Shown in pieces: positions 38,984 through 48,893 of a DNA stretch of 64,000 bases. Position numbers and translations under genes: made by a program. This stretch comes from Paludibacter sp. GTDB lineage: Bacteria > Bacteroidota > Bacteroidia > Bacteroidales > Paludibacteraceae. The stretch spans positions 1 to 64,000 of the forward strand of contig JAQVAV010000018.1 in NCBI GenBank assembly GCA_028690665.1, written 5' to 3'. Under the pieces are notes generated by a model. The model saw nothing but the letters and a program-made list of their open reading frames with translations. It was not told where the DNA came from and made no database searches. Within the stretch, counting starts at the first letter, position 1; each line of letters starts with the position of its first letter.

Positions 38984-40240
38984 GTGCAAAAACACAATTA
39001 TCCACAGCTACTCATTTTCTTCGTCTTCCTTTGTTCATGTACAAAACATGAAATACCGCAACTCGCCACGTTTAAAGTGGAGAAATCTAATTTTGAAGAT
39101 GTCGTAAAAATAGAAGGATATGTTGAGCCTCTTAATTCGTTTTCCGTGGCATGTCCCAGATATGTAGATGGTACCATTTCATATATAATTCAGGACGGTA
39201 TCATGGTACATACCGGAGATACGGTGTGTATTCTCGAAGACAATTCCATTATGGAAGATTTCAATGAGATTAAAACACAACTCGAAAACGCGGAAATGGA
39301 GCTTGTCAAAACACAGGCAGATCAAGCACTTCAACTTTCCCTCATGGAAGCACAAGTCAAGAACAATGAAGCCGAAACTCAAATTGCCAACTTAGATTCC
39401 CTACAACTAAAATACAATTCTCCTACACAACGGAAAATAAAAGAACTTGAACTTCAGAAAGCACTGATTGAAAAAAATAAGCTTCAAAAAAAACTAAAAT
39501 CACTGGCTACAATCCAAAAATCGGATATACGGCGTAAAGAACTGCAAATCGAACGACTGAAAAACCGTCTCGAAACTGCACAGAAAAGAATTGATGACAT
39601 GACCATGACATCTCCGACAGATGGAATGGTAATCCGGGCAAACTTTTATGCTACTGGCAAAAAACTTCAGGTTGGCGATGGAGTCTGGAGCAATATGCCT
39701 TTAGTTTATATTCCGGTTAATAACAAAATGAAAGTGAAAATCAATGCATCCGAAGCTAATTTTAAACGAATAAACGAAAATGATACTGTCGAATACCTGT
39801 TTGATGCCATGCCGGGAAATTACGCGCGCGGGGCTATTATTAAAAAATCTCCGGTAGGACGGCCTGTTCAAAATAATTCAAAAGTAAAAATATTCGATAT
39901 TGAGGCATCCGTCGATTCATGTAAGACAATCCCGGATCCCGGATTCACATGCAATTGCAAAATCATACTAAAAAGGGTAAAAGATACGATAGTAATACCA
40001 CAGGTGGCTTTGTATGAAAAGGATTCCATGAAAGTAGTTTATGTTGTTCATCCGAAAAAATTTGAAATGCGCCAGGTAGAAACAGGATTATCATCGCCAG
40101 AAACAGTCATCATCACCAAAGGCCTGAAAGCCGGAGAGGAAATAACGCTGACAAAACCTGACAAAGAATTCATAAAACAAAAAACTACTTTCAAAAAAGC
40201 AGTGGCAAAAGATTCAACACAAGTCAAAAAAAGTAAATAA
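38984..40240 (+). CDS. HlyD/MFP-type periplasmic adaptor lipoprotein, first of three
   Basis: This 418-residue protein starts at GTG 38984, as no in-frame ATG is better placed. It has a lipobox FLCSC (Cys18). The lipoyl half-motifs are VKIEGYVEPLNSFSVACPRY and MTSPTDGMVIRANFY. A long coiled coil lies between them (about 95-200), followed by a beta-barrel and a C-terminal membrane-proximal domain. Such adaptors link an inner-membrane transporter to a TolC-type channel. Two paralogous adaptors, a permease, an ATPase and a TolC homologue follow. Confidence 0.88.
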   Translation: MQKHNYPQLLIFFVFLCSCTKHEIPQLATFKVEKSNFEDVVKIEGYVEPLNSFSVACPRYVDGTISYIIQDGIMVHTGDTVCILEDNSIMEDFNEIKTQLENAEMELVKTQADQALQLSLMEAQVKNNEAETQIANLDSLQLKYNSPTQRKIKELELQKALIEKNKLQKKLKSLATIQKSDIRRKELQIERLKNRLETAQKRIDDMTMTSPTDGMVIRANFYATGKKLQVGDGVWSNMPLVYIPVNNKMKVKINASEANFKRINENDTVEYLFDAMPGNYARGAIIKKSPVGRPVQNNSKVKIFDIEASVDSCKTIPDPGFTCNCKIILKRVKDTIVIPQVALYEKDSMKVVYVVHPKKFEMRQVETGLSSPETVIITKGLKAGEEITLTKPDKEFIKQKTTFKKAVAKDSTQVKKSK

Positions 40241-40259
40241 CACGAAAAAATCTTATTAT

Positions 40260-41525
40260 ATGAGCAAATCTAAATTGCCAAAATTATTAATTACGGGACT
40301 GATCATAGCAAGTATAGCTACGTTAACTTCCTGCCGGAAAGAAAAGGCAAAAGAGGTACCTGTCGGAAGCGTGATGCAGGGAACGTTTTACCTTGATCTT
40401 TACGAAGAAGGAGAAATTGAGGCGATCAATTCAATTAACCTGTCATCTCCAAGCATTCCCTGGCGTTACGGAAATTTAAAAATCACCCAGATAATTAAAG
40501 ATGGAAAAGAGGTTGAAGCCGGTGATACCGTTATAGTATTCGATCCATCAGAAGTGCAAAAAGGAGTTGTCGATGCAGAATCGCGACTGCAAATGAACAT
40601 GGCCGAACTTGAAAAGCTCGAAGCTCAGCAACAATCCGATCTGGAAGAACTGAAGGCTGATTATGAAGTTACGCGCATTTCACAGGAAATTTCAAAAATT
40701 CAATTTGAATCAGCCGGTTACGAAGCAGACATCAAGAAAAAGGAAATCAAACTGAATCTTGATAAAGCCAATATATCGCTTGACAGGGCCAAAGAACAAA
40801 TCGACAATAAAATTAAAATTCAAAAAGAAGAAGTTCGTCAGAAAAAACTCTCTATTGATCAGGACAAATCCCGGCTTGAAGAAGCTCACGAAACATTGCA
40901 AAAATTATACATCGTCTCTCCGGCTCCGGGAATTGCCATTATACGCCAGAACTGGAGCAGCGGAAACAAATTTCAGGTTGGCGACCAATGCTGGTCGGGT
41001 ATGCCTTTGATTCAATTGCCGGATTTAAGTAAACTCCAGGCCAATGTAAAAATCAACGAAGTGGATATATCCAAAATTACCAAGGGGTTAAAAGTAGAAA
41101 TTAAACCCGATGCTTTTTCCGACAGTGTTTACACTGGTGAAGTAACCGAAGTTGCCAATCTGGCCGTCGACAAAGACAACAACTCGAAAATTAAAGTATT
41201 CCCGGTTGTAATCCGCGTAAACGAAACAGACGAAAAGCTTCTTCCGGGTCTGAGTGTAAGTTGCCGTATCATTCTCGGAAAAATCGACAATGCCACCTAC
41301 GTTCCTATTGAGGCCGTTCATTCCGAAGGAAATAAGTATTTCGTATATAAAAAAACAGCTTCAGGATTTGAAAAAACTTATATTGAAACAGGAGACAGCA
41401 ATTCTGATTATGTCGTTATTACTAATGGATTAACCAAATCAGACAAAGTTGCATTGGCCGATCCGTTTGCTACAGACGAAAAAAAATCAGAAAAACCAGA
41501 AAAACAAACTACGGATGAAGAATAA
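40260..41525 (+). CDS. HlyD/MFP-type periplasmic adaptor lipoprotein, second of three
   Basis: This 421-residue adaptor has a signal ending TLTSC (Cys25). The first lipoyl half is at YEEGEIEAINSINLSSPSIP, and a coiled coil spans about 95-210. The second half is IVSPAPGIAIIRQNWSSGNK, with beta-barrel strands from KLQANVKINEVDISKITKGL on. The acidic, Lys-rich C-terminus is low-complexity. It lies 19 bases after adaptor one and overlaps adaptor three by 11 bases, indicating one transcript. Confidence 0.9.
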   Translation: MSKSKLPKLLITGLIIASIATLTSCRKEKAKEVPVGSVMQGTFYLDLYEEGEIEAINSINLSSPSIPWRYGNLKITQIIKDGKEVEAGDTVIVFDPSEVQKGVVDAESRLQMNMAELEKLEAQQQSDLEELKADYEVTRISQEISKIQFESAGYEADIKKKEIKLNLDKANISLDRAKEQIDNKIKIQKEEVRQKKLSIDQDKSRLEEAHETLQKLYIVSPAPGIAIIRQNWSSGNKFQVGDQCWSGMPLIQLPDLSKLQANVKINEVDISKITKGLKVEIKPDAFSDSVYTGEVTEVANLAVDKDNNSKIKVFPVVIRVNETDEKLLPGLSVSCRIILGKIDNATYVPIEAVHSEGNKYFVYKKTASGFEKTYIETGDSNSDYVVITNGLTKSDKVALADPFATDEKKSEKPEKQTTDEE

Positions 41526-42513
41526 CCTGGTACATATTTTTATTGGTGGGCTGATCATCTTCACAATGGCAGCCTGCTCTTCGTCGGAAAATAAAAAGAA
41601 CATTTCTGATAATAATCAGGGCCGGAAAATTATTGAAACCGGAGAACTGAAAGCGGTAGATGTCAGGGCTTTTGTTCTGAAACGATATGGGCGTTACTGG
41701 TATCGTATGAAAATAATAGGTTTGTGCAAACAGGGAGAAATTGTACACAGCGGCGATTCCATCATCCAGCTTGACCCTTCCGAAATAAAAAAATATATTG
41801 TGGACGTGGAGTCTGATCTGGAAACACAAAAGGCAACCATAGCCAAACTATTGGTCGATCAGAGCAACAGACGCAGTGAGTTGCAATCAAACCTGAAAAA
41901 CGAACTGGCGTCTTTTGATCTGAAAAAATTAGAATTACAATCAACCCGCTTTGAATCTGAAAAAACACGGAAGATAAAAGAATTGGAATTCAAACAAGCC
42001 GAAATCAACATCAAGAAAGTAAAGCGTCAGGTAGAGTTATACGAAATTATTGCCAAAAACGATCTGAAAGTTCAACAGGTACGCGAAAAACAATTAGAAA
42101 CCCAACTTAGAGACGCGAATGAAATTCTCCCATCACTAACAATCAGAACTCCTATTGATGGAATTTTCCAAGTAGGAAGGAATAACCAGAACGGACAGAC
42201 GCTGAAAATCGGAGATGAAATTTATACAGGAAATATGATGGGGAATGTTCCGGATCTGAAATGGATGAAAGTAAACACTTACGTCAACGAAAATGATTTT
42301 CTACGAGTTAAAGAAGGTCAAAAAGTAATTGTCAGGTTAGATGCTCTTCCCAAAATGACTTTTGATGGAGTTGTAAGTTATGTGGGTAAGTTTTGCCACC
42401 TGAAAGAGCAAAAATCAAAGCAGAAAGTGTTTGATGTCGAAATCAGAATGCTAAAGCCCGACGAAAGACTAAAACCAGGTATGACTGTCAGTTGCGAATA
42501 TCTTGAAAAATAA
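41515..42513 (+). CDS. HlyD/MFP-type periplasmic adaptor lipoprotein, third of three
   Basis: This 332-residue adaptor starts at ATG 41515, overlapping the previous gene by 11 bases. The alternative frame start at 41449 would hide the lipoprotein signal MKNNLVHIFIGG..FTMAAC. It is the shortest of the three, with a coiled coil at about 90-190, the second lipoyl half at IRTPIDGIFQVGRNNQNGQT and a beta-barrel at LKWMKVNTYVNENDFLRVKE. The C-terminal membrane-proximal domain is missing. The permease gene follows after 6 bases. Confidence 0.88.
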   Translation: MKNNLVHIFIGGLIIFTMAACSSSENKKNISDNNQGRKIIETGELKAVDVRAFVLKRYGRYWYRMKIIGLCKQGEIVHSGDSIIQLDPSEIKKYIVDVESDLETQKATIAKLLVDQSNRRSELQSNLKNELASFDLKKLELQSTRFESEKTRKIKELEFKQAEINIKKVKRQVELYEIIAKNDLKVQQVREKQLETQLRDANEILPSLTIRTPIDGIFQVGRNNQNGQTLKIGDEIYTGNMMGNVPDLKWMKVNTYVNENDFLRVKEGQKVIVRLDALPKMTFDGVVSYVGKFCHLKEQKSKQKVFDVEIRMLKPDERLKPGMTVSCEYLEK

Positions 42514-42519
42514 ACTACT

Positions 42520-43758
42520 ATGCATTACAGAGAAAATATACGACTCGCCCTGCACGGCTTAATCGATCATAAATTCCGTTCGTTCCTCACCATGTTAGGT
42601 ATTATTTTCGGAGTGGCTTCGGTCATCACCATGCTTTCCATAGGTGAAGGTGCCAAACGCGAAGCCATTGCCAAATACCAGGATCTGGGAGTCAACAACA
42701 TTATTATCCGGGAGAAAAAACTCACCGATCAGGAACTCGAAGAAGTTCGCGCCAAATTTTCGCAGGGCTTATCCATTCAGGATGCTAATGTCATCAAAGA
42801 AATTGTTCCCGGAGTTATTCGTGTTGCACCACAGGCCGAAATAAACACAGATGTAAAATACACCGACAAATCTGCAAAATCAACGATCATCGGCATTACA
42901 CCCGATTTTATCAAAATGTTGAACTACAGCACCGAAAAAGGTGATTTCATAACCGAAACACAATACAAGGAAAATCTAAAAGTTTGTGTACTTGGTGCAG
43001 GCGTTGCTTCTGCCCTTTTCCGGAATGAAAATCCGATTGGAAAAATGATCAAGATCGAAGACCAGTGGATGGAAGTTATCGGAGTTTTGAAGTCGAAAGC
43101 AGTTTTTACCGAAACAGTTGGAGAATTAGCGGCACGCGACCTGAATACGGATATTTATGTTCCGCTGACCACTTTTCTGAAACGTTTTACCCGCGAGAAC
43201 GTGCTGACCAGTGAAATTCAGCAAATTACCGTACAGGTTACAAATTCCGACCGGCTCATGGAAACGTCGACATTGGTTGAAAGTATTTTACAACGCCATC
43301 ATTTTAACAATACGGATTATAACATTGTCATTCCGTTCGAGTTGCTTCGACAGGAAGAAAAAGAACGGCAAATTTATAATTTTCTGCTGGGTGCCATTGC
43401 TGCAATCTCATTATTGGTAGGAGGTATAGGAATCATGAACATCATGCTGGCAACCGTCATGGAACGAACCCGCGAAATTGGTATCCGGCGTTCGATCGGA
43501 GCACGTAAAGCAGATATTCGAAGCCAGTTTGTAAGCGAAGCCGTAGCCATCAGTATCACCGGCGGAATCATTGGAGTCATCCTTGGCGTTACTCTTTCTT
43601 TATCGGTCTCATTATTCACCGATGTAAAAACCTTTATCCAGCCCTACTCCATTTTGTTAGCGTTTGGATTTTCGGTTTTAGTCGGTATCAGTTTCGGTTA
43701 TCTTCCGGCCAAAAACGCAGCCAACCTGAAACCGGTAGATTCGTTAAGGTATGAATAA
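42520..43758 (+). CDS. MacB/FtsX-type ABC transporter permease
   Basis: This 412-residue permease has the MacB pattern. A first membrane helix contains MLGIIFGVASVITMLSIGEG, a large periplasmic domain spans about 45-285, and three C-terminal helices make up the FtsX domain (LVGGIGIMNIMLATVMERTR, EIGIRRSIGARKADI). MacB-type transporters work by mechanotransmission and expel macrolides, peptides or lipoproteins through TolC. It lacks the fused ATPase of E. coli MacB; the ATPase is a separate gene downstream. Confidence 0.92.
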   Translation: MHYRENIRLALHGLIDHKFRSFLTMLGIIFGVASVITMLSIGEGAKREAIAKYQDLGVNNIIIREKKLTDQELEEVRAKFSQGLSIQDANVIKEIVPGVIRVAPQAEINTDVKYTDKSAKSTIIGITPDFIKMLNYSTEKGDFITETQYKENLKVCVLGAGVASALFRNENPIGKMIKIEDQWMEVIGVLKSKAVFTETVGELAARDLNTDIYVPLTTFLKRFTRENVLTSEIQQITVQVTNSDRLMETSTLVESILQRHHFNNTDYNIVIPFELLRQEEKERQIYNFLLGAIAAISLLVGGIGIMNIMLATVMERTREIGIRRSIGARKADIRSQFVSEAVAISITGGIIGVILGVTLSLSVSLFTDVKTFIQPYSILLAFGFSVLVGISFGYLPAKNAANLKPVDSLRYE

Positions 43759-43890
43759 ATTTAGAACAAAGAGAAAAGAACAAAGATAATTGTATATAGT
43801 AAAGTTCTGTAAGCATAGTATTTATATTTTGTCTTTGATCTTTGCTCTTAAACATAAACAATAATTGATTATAAATCATAAAACATTTTT

Positions 43891-44589
43891 ATGTTAATCG
43901 AAATAAAAGATCTCTATAAAAACTACGAAATGGGTGATTTAAGTGTCCCGGCACTCATTGATATCAACCTTGCTATTCAGCAAAACGAATATGTGGCTAT
44001 CATGGGGCCTTCGGGTTCAGGAAAATCTACATTAATGAATATTTTAGGTTGCTTAGACATCCCGACTTCAGGAACCTATCATTTCCGGAAAGAAGATGTA
44101 AGCAGTTTCGACGACGATGCCCTCTCCGCCATGCGCAACAAAGAAATTGGATTTATTTTTCAAAATTTCAACTTGTTACCAAAGCTCGATGCCATTCAGA
44201 ATGTGGAAATGCCCCTGATTTATGCCGGAGTAAAAACCGAGGAACGTCGCCAACGAGCCATTCATGCTCTTGAAAGAGTAGGATTGAAAGAGCGCATGCA
44301 TCACAAACCAAGTGAGCTGAGTGGTGGTCAACGCCAACGTGTCGCCATTGCCCGCGCACTGGTTTCGAAGCCCGGCATTTTGCTGGCCGATGAACCGACC
44401 GGAGCACTCGACTCTAAAACAGGTGAAGATATTATGCAACTTTTCGAAGAATTACATGAAGAAGGAAATACCATTATCCTGATTACTCATGAACAGGAAA
44501 TTGCCAATTACGCAAACCGTACTATTTTCATAAAGGATGGCTCAATCCATTGGGACAAACCGAATGAAATACAGACCAATAAAGAATAA
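43891..44589 (+). CDS. ABC transporter ATPase of the MacB/LolD type
   Basis: This 232-residue nucleotide-binding subunit has Walker [10 protein letters not shown] (about 37-45), Q-loop [10 protein letters not shown], signature LSGGQRQR, Walker [13 protein letters not shown] and H-loop TH. It closely follows the LolD/MacB family. It lies 132 bases after the permease gene and is followed by the TolC homologue. It energises the permease. Confidence 0.93.
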   Translation: MLIEIKDLYKNYEMGDLSVPALIDINLAIQQNEYVAIMGPSGSGKSTLMNILGCLDIPTSGTYHFRKEDVSSFDDDALSAMRNKEIGFIFQNFNLLPKLDAIQNVEMPLIYAGVKTEERRQRAIHALERVGLKERMHHKPSELSGGQRQRVAIARALVSKPGILLADEPTGALDSKTGEDIMQLFEELHEEGNTIILITHEQEIANYANRTIFIKDGSIHWDKPNEIQTNKE

Positions 44590-44608
44590 TCTACATAAAA
44601 TCGCGGAC

Positions 44609-46090
44609 ATGAAAAAAACATCCATCGTCATTGCATTAGTCTTACTGGCAGCAGCATTTACCAACGCCGAAAATTATAATCTCGATCTGGGCAAAAGTAT
44701 TGAATTAGCCAAAGAAAAAAGTCTGAGCATGCAAAGCTTAGTACAGGATTTTAAAATTGCGGAATACAATCTGAAATCGGCAACCAGTAAATATAAAACC
44801 CATGTGACAATGAATTTTGTAACACCACAATATACTGAAACTGTAAACCAGTATGAAGACAGTACGGGAATCTCTTTTTACCCCATAAAACAGCTAAGTT
44901 ATCAGGGAAATTTAGTTGTCAATCAACAACTTCCAACCGATGGGTATGTTTATATGCGCTCGGGATTATCCAATTATGACGATTTTTATAACGACATCCG
45001 GTCGACTTATCTGAATACCCGTATCGGACTTGTACAACCTATTGATGCCCTGTATGGATACAATGCCACCAAAGCAGCATTTAAACAAGCAAAATTAGCT
45101 TATGAAAGTTCTCAAAAATCATTGAAACGAGAAGAACTTAATTTGGTCTATGAAGTAACAAGCTCTTTCTATAGCTTACTTTCGGTACAAAAGAGTGCAG
45201 AATTAGCCCAGCAGGACCTTGAACGTCAGCAGGATGCATACGAGATTTCTCAAAATAAATATGCCGCCGGCCTGATTCGTGAGGTTGATGCTTTACAAAT
45301 GGAAGTCGACCTGGCCGAAGCCAAAAACAATTACGACCTGGCAGTTGTAAATGAAACTTCAGCTCAAAACGCTTTCAAAGAAGTTGTTGGCTTAGAAATG
45401 TCTGACAGTGTAAATCTTTCATCCGAATTTAAATACGATGTCGTTATTGTGGATCCGGAAAAAGCGGTACAAATGGCTCTCGAAAACAGACTCGAAATCA
45501 GAGAACAGGACATTAAAATTGAGTTGAATAAAATGAGCGTCAAAAAGCAAAAGGCAGCTGGTATGATTCAGGCAGACCTTACAGCTTACTACGAAAAAAT
45601 CGGGGTTAGCAGTCAGGATGTAAACACAAACATAAAAACAGCCGTAAACAATTCGTATGAAAACTTAATGAACCGTCCACAAAATTATGGACTGGGAATC
45701 TCTGTTACCGTTCCTATTCTCGACTGGGGAGAAAACCGCGCTTTAGTCAAAGCCGCCAAAGCCCAATTACAGCAAACCGAAATAAAAAAAGAAGAAGTTC
45801 GCCGAAGCATCGAACGCGAAGTCCGCAATCTTGTTTCAGACCTTAACAGCAGTCTGAAACGGCTTCAATTACTTGAGAAAAATGTGACCGTAGCCGAGAA
45901 AAGCTTCGAAATTACCCGCCAACGCTTTGCCGATGGAGATATCGACAGCCAGGCACTTGCACTCGAACGCAACCGTCTGAATACAGCATACAACAATCAC
46001 CTGAATGCGTATATCAAATACCAGCTTCTGCTTTCCGACCTGACACGAAAAACATTTTATGATTTTCAGAAAAATCAGTTGATAAAATAG
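44609..46090 (+). CDS. TolC-type outer-membrane efflux protein
   Basis: This 493-residue protein has a signal peptide (MKKTSIVIALVLLAAAFTNA) and two outer-membrane efflux (OEP) repeats with long helical stretches, including VYEVTSSFYSLLSVQKSAEL and RQRFADGDIDSQALALERNR. It would form the trimeric outer-membrane channel for the tripartite pump. The frame opens earlier (44537), overlapping the ATPase, but ATG 44609 gives the signal peptide. It closes the operon. Confidence 0.9.
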   Translation: MKKTSIVIALVLLAAAFTNAENYNLDLGKSIELAKEKSLSMQSLVQDFKIAEYNLKSATSKYKTHVTMNFVTPQYTETVNQYEDSTGISFYPIKQLSYQGNLVVNQQLPTDGYVYMRSGLSNYDDFYNDIRSTYLNTRIGLVQPIDALYGYNATKAAFKQAKLAYESSQKSLKREELNLVYEVTSSFYSLLSVQKSAELAQQDLERQQDAYEISQNKYAAGLIREVDALQMEVDLAEAKNNYDLAVVNETSAQNAFKEVVGLEMSDSVNLSSEFKYDVVIVDPEKAVQMALENRLEIREQDIKIELNKMSVKKQKAAGMIQADLTAYYEKIGVSSQDVNTNIKTAVNNSYENLMNRPQNYGLGISVTVPILDWGENRALVKAAKAQLQQTEIKKEEVRRSIEREVRNLVSDLNSSLKRLQLLEKNVTVAEKSFEITRQRFADGDIDSQALALERNRLNTAYNNHLNAYIKYQLLLSDLTRKTFYDFQKNQLIK

Positions 46091-46158
46091 TTCAGATTTA
46101 TAACTTAACAAAAACAAAATATCTCAATTTAACCCCAAGTCAATAATATGACAATAAA

Positions 46159-46284
46159 ATCAGTGAGCATGGCGTACCTCATCATATTATTATTGGTAAA
46201 AATGGTAAAATAAAAAATGACAATGCTCCATCTCCCGGTAACCTGAAAACAAAGAAACTGCTGGAAACTTTGGCAAATGAATAA
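46159..46284 (+). pseudogene. C-terminal fragment of a thioredoxin-like protein
   Basis: One frame without a start encodes GVPHHIIIIGKNGKIKNDNA followed by about 16 residues to TAA at 46282-46284. The cis-Pro-type strand (GVPH), the IIGKNGKI turn and the final helix match the end of TlpA/redoxin proteins. Nothing upstream supplies the CxxC half, so this is a remnant. Confidence 0.55.
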
Positions 46285-46304
46285 ACCACCATTTATAACA
46301 AGAG

Positions 46305-47078
46305 ATGAAAAAATCAATTTTTATATTTCTAATTATCCAAAACATATTTAAAATCTATGCATACGATTTTGAGGTGCATGGAATTTATTACAATATCACC
46401 GATAGCGTAAATAATACTGTTGAAGTTACCCGGGAAAATAGCGAAAGTGTTTATAATGCTGATAGTCTGACGATACCGGATAAGATAGTAGTATGCGGTA
46501 AAACATATAAAGTGAAAAGTATTGGTAAACTTGCTTTTGATAATTGTAAAAAACTGCGATCAGTGATACTCCCTGACTCAATAACAAATATTGGAAACTC
46601 TTCATTTGCCGGCTGTACAAATCTGACTTCAATAGATTTGCCCAACAGCATAACAAGTATAGATATTTTCGCATTTGCCCTGTGTGAAAGCTTAAAAACA
46701 ATCGTCCTACCCAATGCCATAGACAGTGTCGCGGATGCCATTTTTGCCGGATGTTCCAATTTACAGACAGTGATAATTCCAGATAAAGTTCGATGTATCG
46801 GACAAAAAGCTTTTTTCTTGTGCTCGGATCTCGAATCGGTGACTATTCCGGCGAATGTTGCGAATTTAAATGGCTGTGCCACATTTAATAACTGCACAAA
46901 TTTGAAATATCTCATACTGAAAAATCCAAAGCCAATTATTGTACATCCTTCTTTCACAGAAGATATTGATATAAATAAATGTACTTTAGTTGTACCTATC
47001 GGTACAAAAGTTTTTTATCAAATGGATGACAATTGGAAACAATTTAAAAATATTATTGAGCAGAGTATATTTATGTAA
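46305..47078 (+). CDS. Secreted BspA-type leucine-rich-repeat protein
   Basis: This 257-residue protein has a signal peptide (about 1-20). About six BspA-like LRR_5 repeats of 23 residues follow, for example AFDNCKKLRSVILPDSITNI and SFAGCTNLTSIDLPNSITSI. Such repeats mediate binding in surface proteins. No T9SS tail is visible, so it is probably periplasmic or a lipid-free secreted protein. It lies 20 bases after a thioredoxin-like remnant and seems to stand alone. Confidence 0.85.
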   Translation: MKKSIFIFLIIQNIFKIYAYDFEVHGIYYNITDSVNNTVEVTRENSESVYNADSLTIPDKIVVCGKTYKVKSIGKLAFDNCKKLRSVILPDSITNIGNSSFAGCTNLTSIDLPNSITSIDIFAFALCESLKTIVLPNAIDSVADAIFAGCSNLQTVIIPDKVRCIGQKAFFLCSDLESVTIPANVANLNGCATFNNCTNLKYLILKNPKPIIVHPSFTEDIDINKCTLVVPIGTKVFYQMDDNWKQFKNIIEQSIFM

Positions 47079-47264
47079 TATTTATTCAACTAGGCCAAAA
47101 TTCCATTCATACATCTGATATACAGTAATATAAACAAAACAAGAAGAACGATAATAACTAAGAAAGAAAATAATTTTAAATATTTCTTCTCTGTTTATTT
47201 TACTATTTAAAATATTGTTTGTTTCTTTGTGGCATACTTACATAGACCACTATACTTATATGCC

Positions 47265-48077
47265 ATGATAAAAATCGAAAAACTATCGTTCAATTACAAA
47301 AAGAACTCGCCTGTTTTCAATAATTTTTCTTTAGAAATTGAAGACGGACACATTGTAGGATTGCTCGGCAAAAACGGAGCCGGTAAATCGACGTTACTCA
47401 ACCTCATTGCAGGTCTGCTTGAACCCCAATCGGGACAAATCAGTGTAAACGGATTCAGACCCTTCGGGCGTAAACCCGACTTTTTGGGCGGGATTTATGT
47501 TGTACCCGAAGAGTTTTCTTTCCCCCATGTAAGCATTGCTACTTACGTAAAGGCATTCAGTCCTTTTTATGCTCTGTTTGATCAGCAAAAACTGATGACT
47601 ATTTTCAGCGAATTTGAATTGAAGCCGGAAAGCAATCTCAACAAATTGTCACACGGACAACGAAAAAAATTCCTGATTGCATTTGCTTTGGCTACCAATT
47701 GCAGAGTACTGGTGTTGGATGAACCGACTAACGGTTTGGACATTCCCTCAAAAAGTCAGTTTCGAAAAATTCTGGTAAGCTCGGTTTCCGAGGACCAGCT
47801 TGTTGTTATTTCCACCCATCAGGTGAAAGACATTGACACCATTATCGATAAAATTGTAGTCATCGATGAAGGTAAAATCATCTACGATGAAAACACCGAC
47901 AAGATAACTCAAAAATATTATTTCGAAATGGTTTCGTCTTTTACCGATAAAGATCAGGTACTCTACAGCGAAAAATGTCCCATGGGTTACAGAATTATGA
48001 AACAGGCAGATGCCTCAGCAGAATCAGCTATCGATCTGGAACTGTTATTCAATGCCATAATCAACAAAACAATCTAA
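47265..48077 (+). CDS. ABC transporter ATPase associated with a YtrA-type regulator
   Basis: This 270-residue ATPase has Walker A GLLGKNGAGKST, signature LSHGQRKK, Walker B VLVLDEPTNGLD and an H-loop ISTHQ. It belongs to the YtrB/CcmA-type family. The start at 47265 is better than 47229, as the first beta strand begins MIKIEKLSFNY. The permease gene follows after 12 bases and the regulator overlaps that, forming a three-gene operon. Confidence 0.9.
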   Translation: MIKIEKLSFNYKKNSPVFNNFSLEIEDGHIVGLLGKNGAGKSTLLNLIAGLLEPQSGQISVNGFRPFGRKPDFLGGIYVVPEEFSFPHVSIATYVKAFSPFYALFDQQKLMTIFSEFELKPESNLNKLSHGQRKKFLIAFALATNCRVLVLDEPTNGLDIPSKSQFRKILVSSVSEDQLVVISTHQVKDIDTIIDKIVVIDEGKIIYDENTDKITQKYYFEMVSSFTDKDQVLYSEKCPMGYRIMKQADASAESAIDLELLFNAIINKTI

Positions 48078-48089
48078 ACTATTAGTCTT

Positions 48090-48893
48090 ATGAATAAAAA
48101 TAATTTCTTTAGTTTTAATCGTTTCGGACTTTTACTTCGTAATGATATTTTACTAAACTACAAACAATACCTTTTGATGATACCCGGAGCATTTTTAGCC
48201 GGGTATGTGATACTTTATCTAAATATGCCAACTAATCAATATGCCCGTGATTTTTATCCTAGTACATACGGAGGATTGTTTATTGTATGCCTGATTGGAT
48301 TAGGAGCATTTATCGGGCTGGGATTTCCATCACTTAACAGTAAAACCGGAGCTCAAAACTATCTCCTGATACCATGTTCTACTTTTGAAAAATTTCTGAG
48401 TCAGTTTATTATTCGCATTGTGATTGGTACTGCTTTGTTTTTTGTTTTATTTTATATAGATGCTCTACTCGCAAGAGTTACTGCATTACAAGTTCTAAGC
48501 CGGTATGAGAGCCATGCACAAATTCCAGTGTTTCAATATTCCTATTTATTTTACAATATGAATGAAGATCAAAGCTTGATAAAAGATGCCTTATTTTTAT
48601 TCTTTGTTTCTTTAGGCATGTATCTTTTTAGTGTGAGACTTTATTTTACTAAAATTGCCTTATTAAAAACGATTCTGACATTGGCCGCATCAATTATTAT
48701 TATCATGCTCACTGTATTCGGTTTTTCACATCTGTTTTATCCGGGAGCGTATGGTCTGGACGTACATCTCAATCACTACAAAATATATAATAACTACGAC
48801 AACTTTGATATATTTATGTTTACAATTCTTTCTGTTCCGTGGTTGTTCTTTTTACCATTAGGCTATTTCAAACTTAAAGAAAAACAAATATGA
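48090..48893 (+). CDS. ABC transporter membrane subunit
   Basis: This 267-residue protein has six predicted membrane segments (for example FGLLLRNDILLNYKQYLLMI and LLKTILTLAASIIIIMLTVF). There is no recognisable substrate site. It pairs with the upstream ATPase. Its stop overlaps the regulator start by four bases (ATGA). Comparable ytr-type systems respond to cell-envelope stress, but the substrate here is not predictable. Confidence 0.75.
   Translation: MNKNNFFSFNRFGLLLRNDILLNYKQYLLMIPGAFLAGYVILYLNMPTNQYARDFYPSTYGGLFIVCLIGLGAFIGLGFPSLNSKTGAQNYLLIPCSTFEKFLSQFIIRIVIGTALFFVLFYIDALLARVTALQVLSRYESHAQIPVFQYSYLFYNMNEDQSLIKDALFLFFVSLGMYLFSVRLYFTKIALLKTILTLAASIIIIMLTVFGFSHLFYPGAYGLDVHLNHYKIYNNYDNFDIFMFTILSVPWLFFLPLGYFKLKEKQI

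Noticed and set aside
46451-46957. 168-codon minus-strand frame opposite the LRR protein
   Set aside because: The repeat structure of the LRR gene creates long antisense frames; the sense frame has a signal peptide and family repeats.
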